Shown here piece by piece: positions 44,462 through 63,321 of a stretch of DNA of 64,000 bases; the stretch's first letter is position 1, and the number at the start of each line of letters is the position of its first letter. A model generated the notes under the pieces. It did not search any database, was not told the DNA's origin, and worked only from the letters and a program-made list of their open reading frames with translations. Position numbers and translations under genes: made by a program. Where the stretch lies: the NCBI GenBank assembly GCA_948567375.1, contig OX419758.1, positions 27,223,001 to 27,287,000 on the forward strand, given 5' to 3'. The stretch is from Lunularia cruciata (taxonomy: Eukaryota > Streptophyta > Marchantiopsida > Lunulariales > Lunulariaceae).

Positions 44462-44897
44462 AGGTAATCCGATTATTTATAACTCGAATCAACTGAACTT
44501 AGATCAATATTTGATTTGATACTCAACAACTTGCTAACAACATGGTATTGATTATAGTCAAACCATACCCACTCTAGCTAAGAGAATCCAAGTGATGCTC
44601 GTAGACTTTTTGTCCACTCTAGTCAAGAACCCGAAAACTCAACATCAAAGAAGTGAGTTCTTTGGAATTGCATTTCCAAGGTATACTTTTGATTTCAACC
44701 TAGGTCTCATTCCAACGGTCCCGTTGACGGCACACCCGACAGTGTGGATGGTGCAAATGATGGTGTACCTTGCCATGAAATCAATATCCTAAACACAAAA
44801 TTTAATCGTCAAAAATAGTCTATGAATAATTGTCAAAATATCTTTAACTACTATCATTAGAATTCTTGTGTTTGAGCAATCTAGACACGACATTACA
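44462..44897 (-). repeat. Family-B 5' LTR remnant
   Basis: It aligns with the core 28,255-28,682 of the 3' LTR (TTATAACT.GAATCAACTGAAC, TCTAGCTAAGAGAATC, GACGGCACACCC, CTACTATCATT.GAA, CAATCTAGA.AC). The terminal ~103-bp repeats seen in the 3' LTR are not found here, so this end is truncated or rearranged. Confidence 0.6.
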
Positions 44898-45761
44898 AAT
44901 AACGTAATAAAATTCATTTTATTAAATTTTTTATTATTACTAATAATATTGAGTTTATTTTAAAATGTATCATACAACTACATGAGACATAATCTTTTAG
45001 ATTTTAACATACTTTGGAGAGAGAGAACTCACTATAATTATTTCGATATAGAGATTTTACCTATGCTTAGGATGAAAAATTCCCTTGGGAAAGAGAACTT
45101 ATTATTATTATTATTACATAAATATTTTACCTATGCTTGACTGGAAAATTTACTTTTTATCTTTTATGATGTCATTCGAAACGTAATAATTAGTATTCTC
45201 CATACTATGATTCATTTGATTCAAGACATAATGGTTACCTATTGCTTTTTTCCACCCGATAAACTTTAACGCACCTTGGTTAGCATTACTCCACACTATG
45301 ATTCAGATGTCCATTTTGCACTAGACGTACCAAAGTTGGACAGTACCGAGTTCCGGCGAACGTGTCTTGACTTGGTTCCCGTCCGTTTCTGCAAGTGAAA
45401 CTTGAAGCTAAGAACCGGAACGTACCCTGACAGGCTACGTCCGGTTTTGTAAGGATATTCGAATGGAGATACCAGAAGTTTGACGGACTGGAATTGCCTG
45501 CAAGAACCACCTCCGTCCGTGAGAATTACAGGGAGTTGAATTGAGGAATCTGCGATTAGGAAGTTTGCAGATTCTTTAGGAGAGCGCCGATGCAAAGGCG
45601 GTCGTCAACACAAGGAACGAATAGAGAAGGAGAAGAAGAGGAGGGGGAGCTGCTGGAGCTGCTGGAGCTGCCGCTGCCGAGTGATAATCTGTTGTATGTT
45701 TCTGCCCCGGGCCTTGCAACTGAAAGGATTGGAAGCACATTTGACAGAGGCGGCGAATTCG
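44898..45761. other. AT-rich flank and promoter region of the Nopp140-like gene
   Basis: 45,003-45,150 repeats the units seen at 28,033-28,137, and an (ATT)n run lies near 45,100. From about 45,300 the composition becomes less AT-rich, which suggests promoter and 5' UTR. The upstream frame at 45,590-45,760 (Glu/Leu-rich) is not continuous with the main frame and I do not call it a gene. Confidence 0.4.
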
Positions 45762-48700
45762 ATGGCAGCTACCCCCGACATTGCCTCATTGATAGTGGCG
45801 TATCTGCGAAAGCGCAACCTCACCAAATCTGTCAAGGCTTTCATTGCAGAAACTAGCTTTGTATGTGTACTATTGTCTGTTTGGCTTAATCCAGGAGCTC
45901 TTTTTCTCTCTGCCTCTCTGATTCGCTTCTCTAATTTCTTCTGGTTGTTTTGTTTTTCCCAGACTTAGAAGATGAGGTGAAATTACTGTTAAAAAGGACT
46001 AGTGTAACATTCGTGAGCAAATCATACATCTTATTTACGTTTACATTCATATCCCATCTTGTGGATCATACGGCAGGTTGATTGGTGCATCGTGAGTCCT
46101 ACTGCTGTGTGCCATCGTGTTTGAAGTTCCGTATTCCTGGGGTTTTGGGTTTTGGGACGGGGAGATTGGACGTGCTCTGTAAGTACGGTTGGGGGTTCAA
46201 CGTTGTTTGTGACGTGATGCTGGGGGTATAGGGAAGTGGAGTAGTTCAATACACGTTGTGTGGAACAATTTGTGGAGGTTTGTGTCAATGGCCGTGATAT
46301 TTTCAGAGACGAGAGGGGAACACAGGTCGGAATGTATATCTTTATGTCATCCCAAGTATTGCAATTATACTTTTTCTCCTAACACGGTTGGAAAGTTGCA
46401 ATTTGACAATGTATCTCTTTGCTGCAGCCACAGAAAGTGGCCGCATTCACGTCAGATGACGATTTGGAGTCTATCTATGCAAATCACTTGTCGGCTAAGC
46501 TAGGGTGAGCTTTTTTGGCCCTTCCTTGCATGGGTCTTTAACATGAGTGAGGGAATCAAAAGTGACAGAACGAATATGGAAAAATTTCAATTGGACATCG
46601 TTGAACTCTAGTTTCATCTCTGTGGTCATGCATCCCGATTAGTGCTGGAATGCAGCAAGTTGTAAAGGCTTTGTTCAGAGCCTGTAAAGGCTTTGGGGTC
46701 CAATGGGTGGTTCTGTATGTATTCCAGGTTGTGTAAATTATCACGTTGACAAGCAAGGAATTCCTTGCTTCAGGATGCTATGATTGTTTAGCCGATCCCT
46801 CCTTTTTTTTTCACGTCTTGCATTCTCGACATTGCACTGTGAAAGAAAGTTCCGTAACTTTAGGGTTTAAGGTAGGATTTTGGTTTTCTTTGCTCCTGAT
46901 GACATGACGGTATCATCTAAAGAGCTCATGGTCCAGGAAGGTCTGAAGCAAGTGCTACAGTATTACTTATGTTTATATGAGATGTGTTGTCTCTTCTTGT
47001 TCCCGAATCGTCTTACTTATTTGTCAAATCCTGGTGCAGTTCCAAGAAGAGAAAGCCTGAAGTGGTTGTCAGAGAATCTGTCGAGAAGCGGGCGAAGACG
47101 GGAGTTTCTGCTAAACTTGCAGAGTCATCCTCGGATGATTCTAGTAGTGATGTCGAACCTGCTGCTAAGACTATAATAGTAAAGAAGGCAGTGGAGACCA
47201 AGCTGTCGAATGGGAAATCTACAACTATTCCGGCCCCAGCTACTGCAGAGTCTGATGATTCTTCATCTGATGTCTCCGACAGTGAAGAAGACGCTCTTGC
47301 TGCAAAGAAAGTTGCAGTTGCTGGAGTCCCCTTAAAGAAGGCACCAGCAGCCAGTCCTGTGAAGGAGGAATCTTCATCTTCCGACTCAGAAAGCGAGGAT
47401 GAAAAAGCTTCGAAACCCGTTAAGAAACCCGTTAAGAAAGCTGCATTCCAGCAAGTCAAGAAGGCCAAAAGTTCATCCAGTGATGAGGAGGGTGACGATG
47501 ATGTGGTTGTGGGGAAGAAAGTAGCTCCATCCACCAACGTCGAACCAGTCAAGCAAGCGAAGGTAGAGGTAAAAGCTGATTCTTCATCCGACGATAGTTC
47601 AGATGATAGTGATGACGAATCTGAGAAGAAGCCTGCCAGAAAGGTTGCAGTTAAAGCTGCTGAGCCTAATAAAGGCGTCAAACTTGCAGAAGCGAAAGCA
47701 GCAAAGGTGGAAGAGTCATCCTCATCAGACGAGAGCGAAGATGGAATGGATGTTGATGTGCCACCTAATTTTCGGGCCGTGAAGAAGGCTGCTTCGTCCT
47801 CTTCGAGCGATGACGACAGTGATGAAGATGTAACCAAGAAGAAACTCCCCGCTGCGAAAGCAGTGCCTGTTGTTGTTGTTGTGAAGAAACAGCCAGCTGC
47901 AGATGATTCATCTTCAAGTAGTGATGAGAGCGATGAAGAGGAACCTAACAAGAAGCAAAATTTGGTAAAAGCTGCCGAGATTCCTGCCGTCACTCCTGTC
48001 AAGAAGCAACCAACAGTTTCCGAATCATCTTCAAGTGATAGCAGTGATGATGAGGAGGAGGTGAAGACTCCTGTGGAAGTTGCTCCCGTGATTCCTGCAA
48101 AGAAGAAAGCTTCTTCGGATTCATCATCAAGTGCTGAGGACAGTGAAGACGAGGCCAAAGTGGCACCGAAGACTTCAGCCATGAAGGCCATCAAACCTGG
48201 AGAGAGCACCATGGAAAAAGTCCTGGCAAAACCCGCAGCATCATCGTCATCGTCATCAGACAGTGAAGACGAAAGTGACGATGATTCCTCAACGAAGGTT
48301 ACTAAGAAGGAAGTAGTTGCAGTGAAGAAGACAGTGATGGTGTCGGGGACTGGCAAGAAACTCGAGGATTCATCATCAGACGAAAGCAGTGACGAAAGTG
48401 AAGACGATTCTGCTGCAAAGAAACCTGTAAAGCAAGTCCTAGTTCTGGAAGTGAACGGGACAAAGACACCTACAATCAAGGGTACGAAAATGGCAAAGGC
48501 TGCTTCTTCGTCGTCATCTGATGATGGTGACTCTGACGACGAAGCACCTGCAGTCGCAAAGAAAGCTCCTTCTCCAGTGGTTGCACCAAAGAAGAGAGCT
48601 TCTTCTTCCTCCGACTCTTCATCAAGCGACGAGGATGCCCATGCGAGGGGTGTTACTCCAGCTGCCAAACCTGCCATAGTACAGCCCGCTGCTGTTGAGT

Positions 48701-49865
48701 CTTCATCAGATGACAGCAGCGATGATAGTGATGACGAGTCAGCTAAGAAAGCCGCACAAGTCTCGAGGGTGATCAAGACTGTGGAAGCAACAACATCGGT
48801 TGTCTCTGCACTTAAATCTGGTGAGAAGGTTGAGAAAAGCAACAAGAAGAAGCAGAAGCAGAAGCAGAAGGAGGAGCTGCTAGCTGTTACAGATACAGCG
48901 GAGCACCTGGCTAGTAAAGATGCCACAGGAAAGAAGAGAAAGAGGGCTGTGGAGACCACCCCTGTCAAAGAATCAAACGGTCATACGACTTCAGGGGTGA
49001 AAGCTGCTGGAAGTGAAAGTGACATAGCTGTTTCAAAATCAGCGGACAAGAGTGCTAAAAGGCAAAAGGTTGCCGCTGAACAGGTATTATTTACTGAGAA
49101 ATCACTTGATTTACCTGTTATTGCTTTATCTTGCACGATGCTATGTTGGGTACTTCCACCTCAGTTTCACCAAGTGACGGCCAATGCATCCGCTTTGATC
49201 TGATCAAATTGTATTGGATACTTCAGGGAACGCCCAAATTTTTCCAGAAGATAGATATAAACAAGGTAAGAGTTATTCTTCATCTCTCAGAAATATGAAG
49301 GGATGGATAGGTACGTTGGAAGCTGGTTGGTTTGTCCTTTCGGAGTTTGTGAATCCAGGTATCTCTGCAGGCCCATTCTAGTATTTCGGAAAACCTGTCT
49401 TCTTTTACTTACTAAGTCAAAAATGCAGGTGGAATATGCGGACGCAAGACTGCAAGACAATTCTTACTGGGCGAAGGTACTATCTTTCAGTCTTGAGGTC
49501 AACTTGTTAGGCTTGATCGTAGTTTCTATTCAGAGCTATAATTGTCATGCGGATACTGAGCAAGAACGATTGTTGGTGACAACCTGCAGGACGGAGCAGA
49601 GGAAGGATGGGGTGCGAAAGCCCAACAAGTACTTGGGCAAGTTAGGGGAAAGTAAGTGGATGCGGTTTTTAATGGTTTTTCTATGAAGCTGCAAATTGTG
49701 ATCTTTATACGGAGTGTTAGTGTCACTACTGATCATGGCTGGATTTCAACGTGCAGGGGTTTTCGACATGAAAAAACTAAGAAAAAGCGGGGCAGCTATA
49801 AAGGGGGTGCCATTACATTCGCTACGCATTCCATCAAATTTAAGGACTCTGACGATGATAATTAG
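45762..49865 (+). CDS. Nopp140/SRP40-like nucleolar phosphoprotein with N-terminal LisH motif
   Basis: A predicted 825-residue nucleolar chaperone related to Nopp140/SRP40, which shuttles between nucleolus and Cajal bodies and binds snoRNPs and RNA polymerase I factors. Exons inferred from GT-AG borders and frame: 45,762-45,860; 46,428-46,504; 47,040-49,083; 49,227-49,265; 49,429-49,476; 49,590-49,651; 49,757-49,865. Exons 1-2 give a LisH dimerisation motif (IASLIVAYLRKRNLTKSVKA, about residues 6-26). Exon 3 (residues 59-740) alternates more than ten acidic Ser/Asp/Glu blocks, likely CK2 sites, with Lys/Ala/Pro/Val-rich basic linkers, as in Nopp140. Exons 4-7 encode the conserved SRP40 C-terminal domain (TPKFFQKID, NSYWAK, GAKAQQVLGQVRG, FRHEKTKKKRGSYKGG). 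The start is the ATG opening the LisH motif; an in-frame ATG at 45,681 would add 27 residues. No lesions are seen. The long antisense ORF over exon 3 is a by-product of the repeats. Confidence 0.93.
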
Positions 49866-51916
49866 AGTCGTGTGGAAAACTCACACTGAAATTTTGACCC
49901 CTCAATTATTTAGATTTACTGAGCTTCTTCAGTTTTGCACTGAGATCGTCCACGGAGTAGTTTGCGGATGGGACAAGGTCGGTGGTAAGGTATGTGGACA
50001 GGCGGTTCTGTTCAGAGAGGGCGAAAATATACGAGGATTGTTCGAGCACAAGATGTCAGGGCACAATAGATGATCTGATGACGCAGGGTTACAGCTTCCT
50101 TTTGTTATGCTACCTGAGACCAACACATTTTTTTTGCTTGAAACGGCACTATCGCCAATAAGAATAACCTGTATCCATAATTGTATTTCTAGTGTTCTCT
50201 CCCATCGCCTCTTTACTTCTGCTAACATAAAAGATGTAACTCCTTATGCTGTCCTACTTAGCACAAACCTTCTATTGGATCCTTCTGCGCGATTCAGGAC
50301 TCTTTCAGATCACCCTAGAAGTGCAGAAGATGGAAGTTTGAGTCTAGCTAAGGCATCCAACATAGCTTCCGTGGCAGACACCTGGTCCTTCATGCTCCAA
50401 AGAGAGTGCATCTAAACAGTGACTTCGATGGACTTGATAATGGTAATACAAAGGATCCCTCTGCCACACAAAGTCAACCATGAGATTGTCAGGGGAAAAG
50501 ATTGTATTGTCATTTTTTCCTTCTTATTCCCATACGTAATGTACATGAAGTGGACCTCACTTGACTATGCCTCATCCTGTTGAAAAGGGCAAAAGAATAT
50601 GACTTCCTTCTGTGGTAACGGTCGAATGTAGAAAGAACGACAACCTTTGTGTTTGATTGAAAGGAGGTTAACCAAATCTAGTTACATTATAGTTCTGCAT
50701 TCGTTGTTTTAGGATCATCTGATATGACATTGGCGAAACAAATTGAATAATCATTACTTGAAGCGAAGGATTCTCCCGTCCTAAGTATCCCGAGCGCATA
50801 TCCAGAAACTATGGGTTGTTCAGTCCAATGTGGTAGAGGACCTTAAATATCAACAGGAATTGATCAGAATCTAAGAACTCTCTGAAGGTGACTGGTTCGC
50901 CCGGTCCTGCCCACCAAAATGGAAGGGAGCTACGGGCGGAAGAAGTGAAACGGAGCAACTTCCGAAGGATCTAAAAATAGAAATCGGTGCGTTCTTGCTA
51001 TCCATATGATCGTGACGTGTACCGTAGGTAAGTAGGCCAGTTAGGAAACGTCCTCGACGGATGCTGCTAACATTTACGGAGCATCTGGGGGAAACATGGA
51101 TCCCTTTAGGGTAGAGGTTCGTACTCCACATGGTTGCGTGCTTTACATGAGTGGTGTAACAGCTGAAGTCTGTAGTTCAGAGGGGCACGTAGCGCTTGTA
51201 GTATCCGGTCCCACAGGTCCTTAAGCAGGTACGGGGATATTCCTCATCGGGAATGTCTATAGAAGCCGTTGATTGTCTGGACGTACCAGTTTCCAATGTG
51301 GGTTTGGCTGTCTCCGGAGGTAATTTCGGGACTTCGACCTGTTCTGTTTCTCGTAAAAAAGTGCGTTCTTCCGGATATCCTCAGAACTTGCCGAAGGGTC
51401 ATAACACTTGTTTGCCTGAACAGTGAGTGGGTCAGAAGTGACGGGTGGCTGGTGAGATATCATATATAGGGGTAAGGAGGATGGAGACGTCCTCGAGCGA
51501 GATTGATTCTATTTGCACAGGCGAGCGGTGCAACAGGAATTCCGCTGGTACTGTCGGTCCTGTCCCGCACCTGCTGCTGTTCTAAGCGCACCTGATGCAT
51601 CCACCTGAATGTATCCGTAGGCAGACAATAGGGAGGTCTACAGCAGAAATCATTTCTTCTCGGTCTTGTGCAAAATTCACCCCCGTCCTCTCGTGAGCAA
51701 AATTTACTTCTTCACTTTGATCGGTGGGATTTAGTGATAGATTCGATTTTGTTTGATGGGTATGTTTATATTTTTCACTCTTTCTCTTTTCAATATGGTT
51801 TGCTTTGCTTTGATAGATGTTAGATTTTCCAAATTGCTGACACTTTGCACAAAGTGTAACCGGTCGCTCGATCAAGATAATTGCTTCTTTGGTACAGTGT
51901 AGCCTAATTTATCTAT
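49866..51916. other. 3' flank of the Nopp140-like gene, no further gene recognised
   Basis: The first few hundred bases should contain the 3' UTR. The open frames here (up to 119 codons) overlap each other on both strands and show no known domain. Confidence 0.4.
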
Positions 51917-52206
51917 TTGTCGTCAGACGCGTATGTTTGTGATGTGGTTTGGCTAGAATTTACTACCCGGCTCTGCGAGGGTAAAGCAACCCCATCTCGT
52001 GAAGTTGAGGATCTCAACTCGTCAGTTGTGGAGTTGTGCAGATTAGTGAAACTTGTTGCCAGGGCATTCTACGATGAGAAAATCCCTCCCAAAGGAACTA
52101 ATCGTAGCAAGTCGGACAAGTCAGATAATGGGGAATAGCTCTTGTTATCCTTGACGCTCTAACTAGGACAATAGGGGTTTCAGTTCTGAAGGATACGGGA
52201 GGCTAA
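51917..52206 (+). pseudogene. Broken fragment of a TFIIE-alpha-like gene
   Basis: The frame reads CRLVKLVARAFYDEKIPPKG then KSDKSDNG. After a frame change at about 52,131-52,134 it continues IALVILDALTRTIGV. This matches the N-terminal part of plant TFIIE-alpha (..LVKL.ARAFYDD..KG..., ..SDNRG.AVVVLDALTRR..WV..), the general transcription factor that recruits TFIIH to the RNA polymerase II pre-initiation complex. Similarity stops after about 100 residues, with no winged-helix remainder and no zinc ribbon. With the frameshift and the stop at 52,204 it is best read as a duplicated gene fragment or a transposon-captured piece. Being a first exon of a live gene is unlikely, because the frameshift falls within the conserved block. 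Confidence 0.65.
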
Positions 52207-52995
52207 AGGCTATGGTACATGTGCTGCAAATTTGCCGGCGGGACCCCGTAGCCAAAAAGTCATGCAAAATTGAACGGTACGTAAGGTTTTGCAACGGGCT
52301 ATCGGCGGTCATAACGGGCCGTTGCACCGTCAGGAGTCGGTCACAGGTGTGGGCTTGAAGGCTGAGGAGGAGAGGTCTCATTGAAAGAAGAGGTGCTTCC
52401 TCTCGCTGAATTACTCCTTCTTTGTCTTCTGTAGTTTCCTTACGATTGGGACTCCGCATGTCCAGGAGTAATTGAACTCCATTGTCCATCCATTGCGCGT
52501 CTGTCTTGCGAGAGGACTAAATTTACCTGGCGTGTCAGTTCAGGGAGATTGGTTTGCTTCCAGGTGAGTGAGTCTGGTTCGTCCTCGTCGCATCTTTGCA
52601 GTCTGTATTACTCGAGTGTAATGTTGATGTGACACAGTCTAGACTTGTACTCGTAGTGAGTGGAAATTTGATATATTTCGTGAATGCCCGATTTGCTGAG
52701 GTCAATTGCAGAAGTTGGCATTTGAGTAGGCCCGGGGTTTCAATTTGGGTGGATCTCTCGTGGACCAGGATCCTAAGACGGGTACCGCGGGTATGAGTTC
52801 TTGAGTGAGAGGGAGATACAGAAATTTTTGCTCAATTTGAGGAGAAGGCTCCTCCGAGGCGCAGTAGATCAGCATTTGCAGATGTCGCATCATGGCTTGT
52901 AATTTCTGCTGCGAGTTGAAAGGGCAAGGTTGATGGATAAATAAGAAGCGCTGGTTGGAGGAAGCATTCATCCCGCGTTACCGGCAAGTCAAGTG
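52207..52995. other. Promoter and leader region of the ADCS gene
   Basis: No coding sequence is recognised. In the ADCS frame the last upstream stop is TAA at 52,942, so the first exon cannot extend further up without a splice. The frames on the minus strand (up to 108 codons) show no domain. Confidence 0.4.
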
Positions 52996-59493
<6,498 letters not shown>

Positions 59494-61135
59494 CGGTGTT
59501 GAGTTGAAGGCAGATTAGACTCCATATGTTCCGATTTGGAGAAGAAGAGGTTCACTCGTGAGACAGTAGTTCATCTGAAGTATGATGGTAGATAATTAGG
59601 CTGAGAAGTATTCTGTTATTATTTTAATCAGTCTTAAATTTGACAAGCTCTGTAGGAAATTGATGGTATTACTGGCTTTTTGCTGAGCCTAAGCCAGTAG
59701 TTTTGTTGGCGACACTGTTACTCACCAGATTGCGCAGACACGTGGAAGCAGTGTACCAGCCAAAAACTTGTACAATACTAGGAAATGGCATTTAGACAGT
59801 CAACTTGTTTTGGCTCACTTTTTACGAAGTAAGTACTTGGTGATCTTTGTGGCGATTTCCAAGTTTCCTACGGAGCATCTAAAGTTTCTGCAAAGATCTC
59901 TCCTTACCATTTCTGACCAAAGTCTGCTTGATTTTACCATCATTGTAAACAGGTTCATGCGTGGTTTATACTGCTTTTGATCCTAAACATCCGCCTGAAC
60001 GATGACCACACTTTCACCTTGACAAAGCCTGCTGTGTAGACGTCTGCTGCTGAGTTTTCTACTCACGGAAGTGTTTGATGTCGAGTTGTGCGTATTAGCA
60101 CCACGTTCTAATTACTGATTTAATCTAGTGGATGTATTCCGTATTACGAACTGTTTCTTCAGGATTTTATGCACTGATGTTGCATGAAAGTCTGACTGAA
60201 TCTGACTTGTCTTCCATAAATCAAAATCTTCGTGGGAAAATATTGCAACGATCAGATCCTTTGTTCATCCGGTACAACTTTGGAAAGGCATAACCATATT
60301 TTTTAGATCTCAATCGGTTTTGTTTGGCTTACGGTTCATTGCCATTAGGCTTGTCGGTTCGCAGAGAGTTTGATGCAATGGGTTGGACTCGGCCAGTCGG
60401 TCCAATTTTTCGCCAGAGCAACTTGAGATCGTGGATCCTGGATCGTTGAGTATCATGGACCCCATTAGGATTCAGGGTTTAGCAACTCTCATAACCGAAG
60501 TTGCAAGAACTGATGAATATTTTTCAAGGGAATGCTAACATAACACTGATCGTTTTTCCAACGTGTACCGTGTCCCTTCAAACTAGAAATTGTTACAACT
60601 TCCACACTGTTGCGCACGCCCTTTGTGCCCATAGTTTCTCTCACATTCGTCTCTTCTTCCGTGTTCATCACGGCACATCTCAGTACCTGATTTTGCGATT
60701 CGGAATGCAGTACTTGCATGGTTCAACCAATGAACTCTATATGTAACCCTCTATACAAGCTCCTTCGCCATTTGATGGTACAATATGCATTCATTTCAAG
60801 GAACTCAAAAACACAACACATCAAAATGATTTGTTTACTTTATTGTGGCAGACCGTTCAGAGACGAACTCTCGGTTCACTCCACTGATATCCAGATCACT
60901 TTGCCTATCTCAACCTCACGTACGTCATACTTTTCAGTCTCTAAGGTGCACAACCAATAGGAAGAACCGAAGTACTGGACATGCCTTGAGCACGGTGGTT
61001 AGATCCAGAATACTTGGCTTTGGCTTTGGCTTTACACATTTCGGTAGAAGAACACGTTATGGGATGCTTTTCACACGTGCTTGCCACATCCACATTAAGT
61101 GCACATGCCCTTCGTATACTATTTTTGAGAAAAGG
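59494..61135. other. 3' flank of ADCS, no gene recognised
   Basis: Only short frames, none with a known domain. The ADCS 3' UTR must lie in the first few hundred bases. Confidence 0.4.
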
Positions 61136-61432
61136 CGACCGCGCGTAGGATAACAAAAAGGATGGGAAGACCTCATCAAGCCGAACAAAGGAACGATATA
61201 GGAGGTAAAATTGGACTAAGTACCAATACTGTTGGTATGAGAAATCTGCCCTACCACATAACATGTCACCCCTATAGTGTTCCACTTTGTCTCTTGTGTT
61301 TTATCCTTGTCTGCTTGATCCTCGTACTATTTGGGCTTAGCTCCATTTTACCTCTTGTGTTTTATCTTTGGCGGCTTGACGAGGTCTTCCATCCTTCTTC
61401 TCCTTGTTATCCCACGCAAACGCCCTGTACTG
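61136..61432. repeat. Foldback with arms of about 80 bp
   Basis: The complement of 61,136-61,215 (TTCGGCTTGATGAGGTCTTC, then CATCCTTTTTGTTATCC) aligns with 61,342-61,432 (GGCGGCTTGACGAGGTCTTC, then CATCCTTCTTCTCCTTGTTATCC). Inside the loop, CTCTTGTGTTTTATC plus CTTGAC/TCCTCG-like ends occur twice in direct order (about 61,281 and 61,352). A transcript would fold into a long imperfect hairpin. Possible natures are a MITE or a small-RNA precursor. Confidence 0.6.
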
Positions 61433-63321
61433 TCGTATATTGCGTGTAACATGTGTTTGAGACAGAGCGTAAAAGGCCCAGATACAAGAACTTCCATAAT
61501 GAAATGTTCGACCCAACTAGGTAGTAAACTTCTAAATTTGATTAACTAGATACTTAACTCTAACACTAAATCCTACGGACGTGGAAATGTTAATCACGAC
61601 CCTATCCAAGGGTACTTTCTATACCTTATGTGTATCCCTTTGGTTTCTCTAAACCGGATTTTAGTCATACAATGGGTCTCTTTGCTTGTAAATGACACAA
61701 GTCCCTATCCTTTTTTTGCTCAGTTTCTTCTAAAGTATTTATGAGTTCAAGTTCTCCGTAAACCTTGAATCATATCAATACCTTCTACCTCAAAGATGCA
61801 TTTCAACATTTGACTCCGTACATGTGGTTCATACAAGTTCCCCTTCAGTACAAAAAAGGGAATAAATCTAGTACAGTGGTCCACTTCTTTTGAGGACTTC
61901 ATGTCGGAAACCGTAAGTCAAAGTATCTTCCAACATCAGGTGAAAATCCATGTGACCAGAAAGCATAGTACTTTAACATCAACTGCATTATTTATTCCGT
62001 TACTTCCGTTTCCACTCAATAAAGCGAATCTCAAAATGGAGTGCATGATTCCATTCATGAAGAGAAGATGTGAATACAGTCAAGACATCATAAAGTACGA
62101 CTGCTTGATATCTTTTATAAGTCTATCGAAGCATGATAAACATCTATATAGCATTTGAAGTATCCAGCTTAGGTAGTGTAATCTGCCTTAGGGGATGGAG
62201 TAGTAAATACTTTGCATTATTCAACAAACGTTGACAGTTCTCACCACTCCTTCGATTCCAATTCTCACTATGCTTTGTCGTGAAGTGACTTTCAGAAATT
62301 GAATAGCCACCTTCAGTATAGTCTCAGGTAGTGCGTGTCATTAAAGTATAAGTATGTCCTAAAAGTGTATGTTCTTTAATAGATACTGTTGTGGTTGGGA
62401 ACTTCTTGGTATTTTTCTAGTATGCAATTTGTGTATATTAAATCAACTGTGTGCAGAATTTCCTCGGTTCACAGTTTTCAATGCCAAGGAATCAGACCTT
62501 TTAAGCAGACAATATGTCATCTAGCGAGTGTATCGTTTTCTAACATTGCTTGTCAACTGGACTTGGTAATAAAGTTTAAGTAGCTTAGCAGTAGATACAA
62601 TTTGGAATCTCAAGAAAACATAAACAAAAAACGAAAAAGAAAAAGAAAAAGAAAAAGAAAAAGAAAAAGAAAACACCATCAAGCAGGAAAACTTTTATCA
62701 GTGAATGCTTTTGATATCTTGATATCCTTTTGATTTTGTTTATATCTCTATCTGCATACAAACTCGTTTATTACTTCAACGCTGGGAACCCATTTGACAA
62801 ACATGTGTATAAAGTTGTTCATTATATGATTGCTTCTCTACTCTAAAATATAAACATGTTCGTTCAAACATCCACGAAATATGGACTTGCGTTGTTTTAC
62901 TGATGGAAAAATTTGCCAAACGCAGGAAGTAAAAAGGCCAAATGCAAAACCTCATGCACACTTGGAGTATTGAGAAATCATTTCTGTGGAAATGACAAGT
63001 GAATATCCATTTTTGAGAAATTAAAAGAGATTACAAACCATTCAACAGCAGTAGTCTTAGACGGAAAGAGAAGTGGCCCTTATCCATCGTGCGGTTGAAT
63101 TAGCCTGACACTGTATCAGTTCTTGTATGAAAAGTTGCTATGCTCCTTTAGGACTGCCTGTCATGTCCTGTGTATACCAATGAATAAACTAACAAACTGA
63201 TGGTCGGCGATACCAGTACTTTCAAGCGACACTAAGTCTTGAGAACTACAGAACTTTGCGCTTGAGCTCATGATATGATTTTGAGTACGGAATGTTTGTT
63301 ACATCGATGTCAAAACCGGCT
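61433..63321. other. Non-coding region with a purine microsatellite
   Basis: No believable gene. A (GAAAAA)n run spans about 62,631-62,671. Remaining short frames have no recognisable features. Confidence 0.4.
62631..62671. repeat. (GAAAAA)n microsatellite
   Basis: At least six GAAAAA units in a row, nearly perfect. Confidence 0.9.

Larger units (their letters stand above)
28143..44897 (-). mobile_element. Family-B Ty3/gypsy element with methyltransferase and PHD finger (minus strand), two nested insertions
   Basis: Read on the minus strand, the order is a 5' LTR remnant (44,462-44,897), gag (about 44,300-41,888), protease (about 36,090-35,400), cytosine methyltransferase (35,060-32,345), reverse transcriptase (about 32,080-31,165), RNase H (about 31,017-30,600), integrase (about 30,560-29,634), PHD finger (29,252-28,980), polypurine stretch (about 28,814-28,802) and 3' LTR (28,143-28,801). 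Taking out the two insertions leaves about 9.4 kb. RT before integrase makes it Ty3/gypsy. Frames are broken by a modest number of stops, many of them TAG or TGA at expected Gln or Arg codons, and it is less decayed than the plus-strand copy at 1.0-7.5 kb. It cannot move by itself. Confidence 0.8.

Noticed and set aside
47013-48968. 651-codon minus-strand ORF over the Nopp140-like gene
   Set aside because: It is the antisense of the Ser/Asp/Glu and Lys/Ala repeats in exon 3; its protein is low-complexity Ser/Phe/Ala. The sense strand has clear splice sites and conserved LisH and SRP40 domains.
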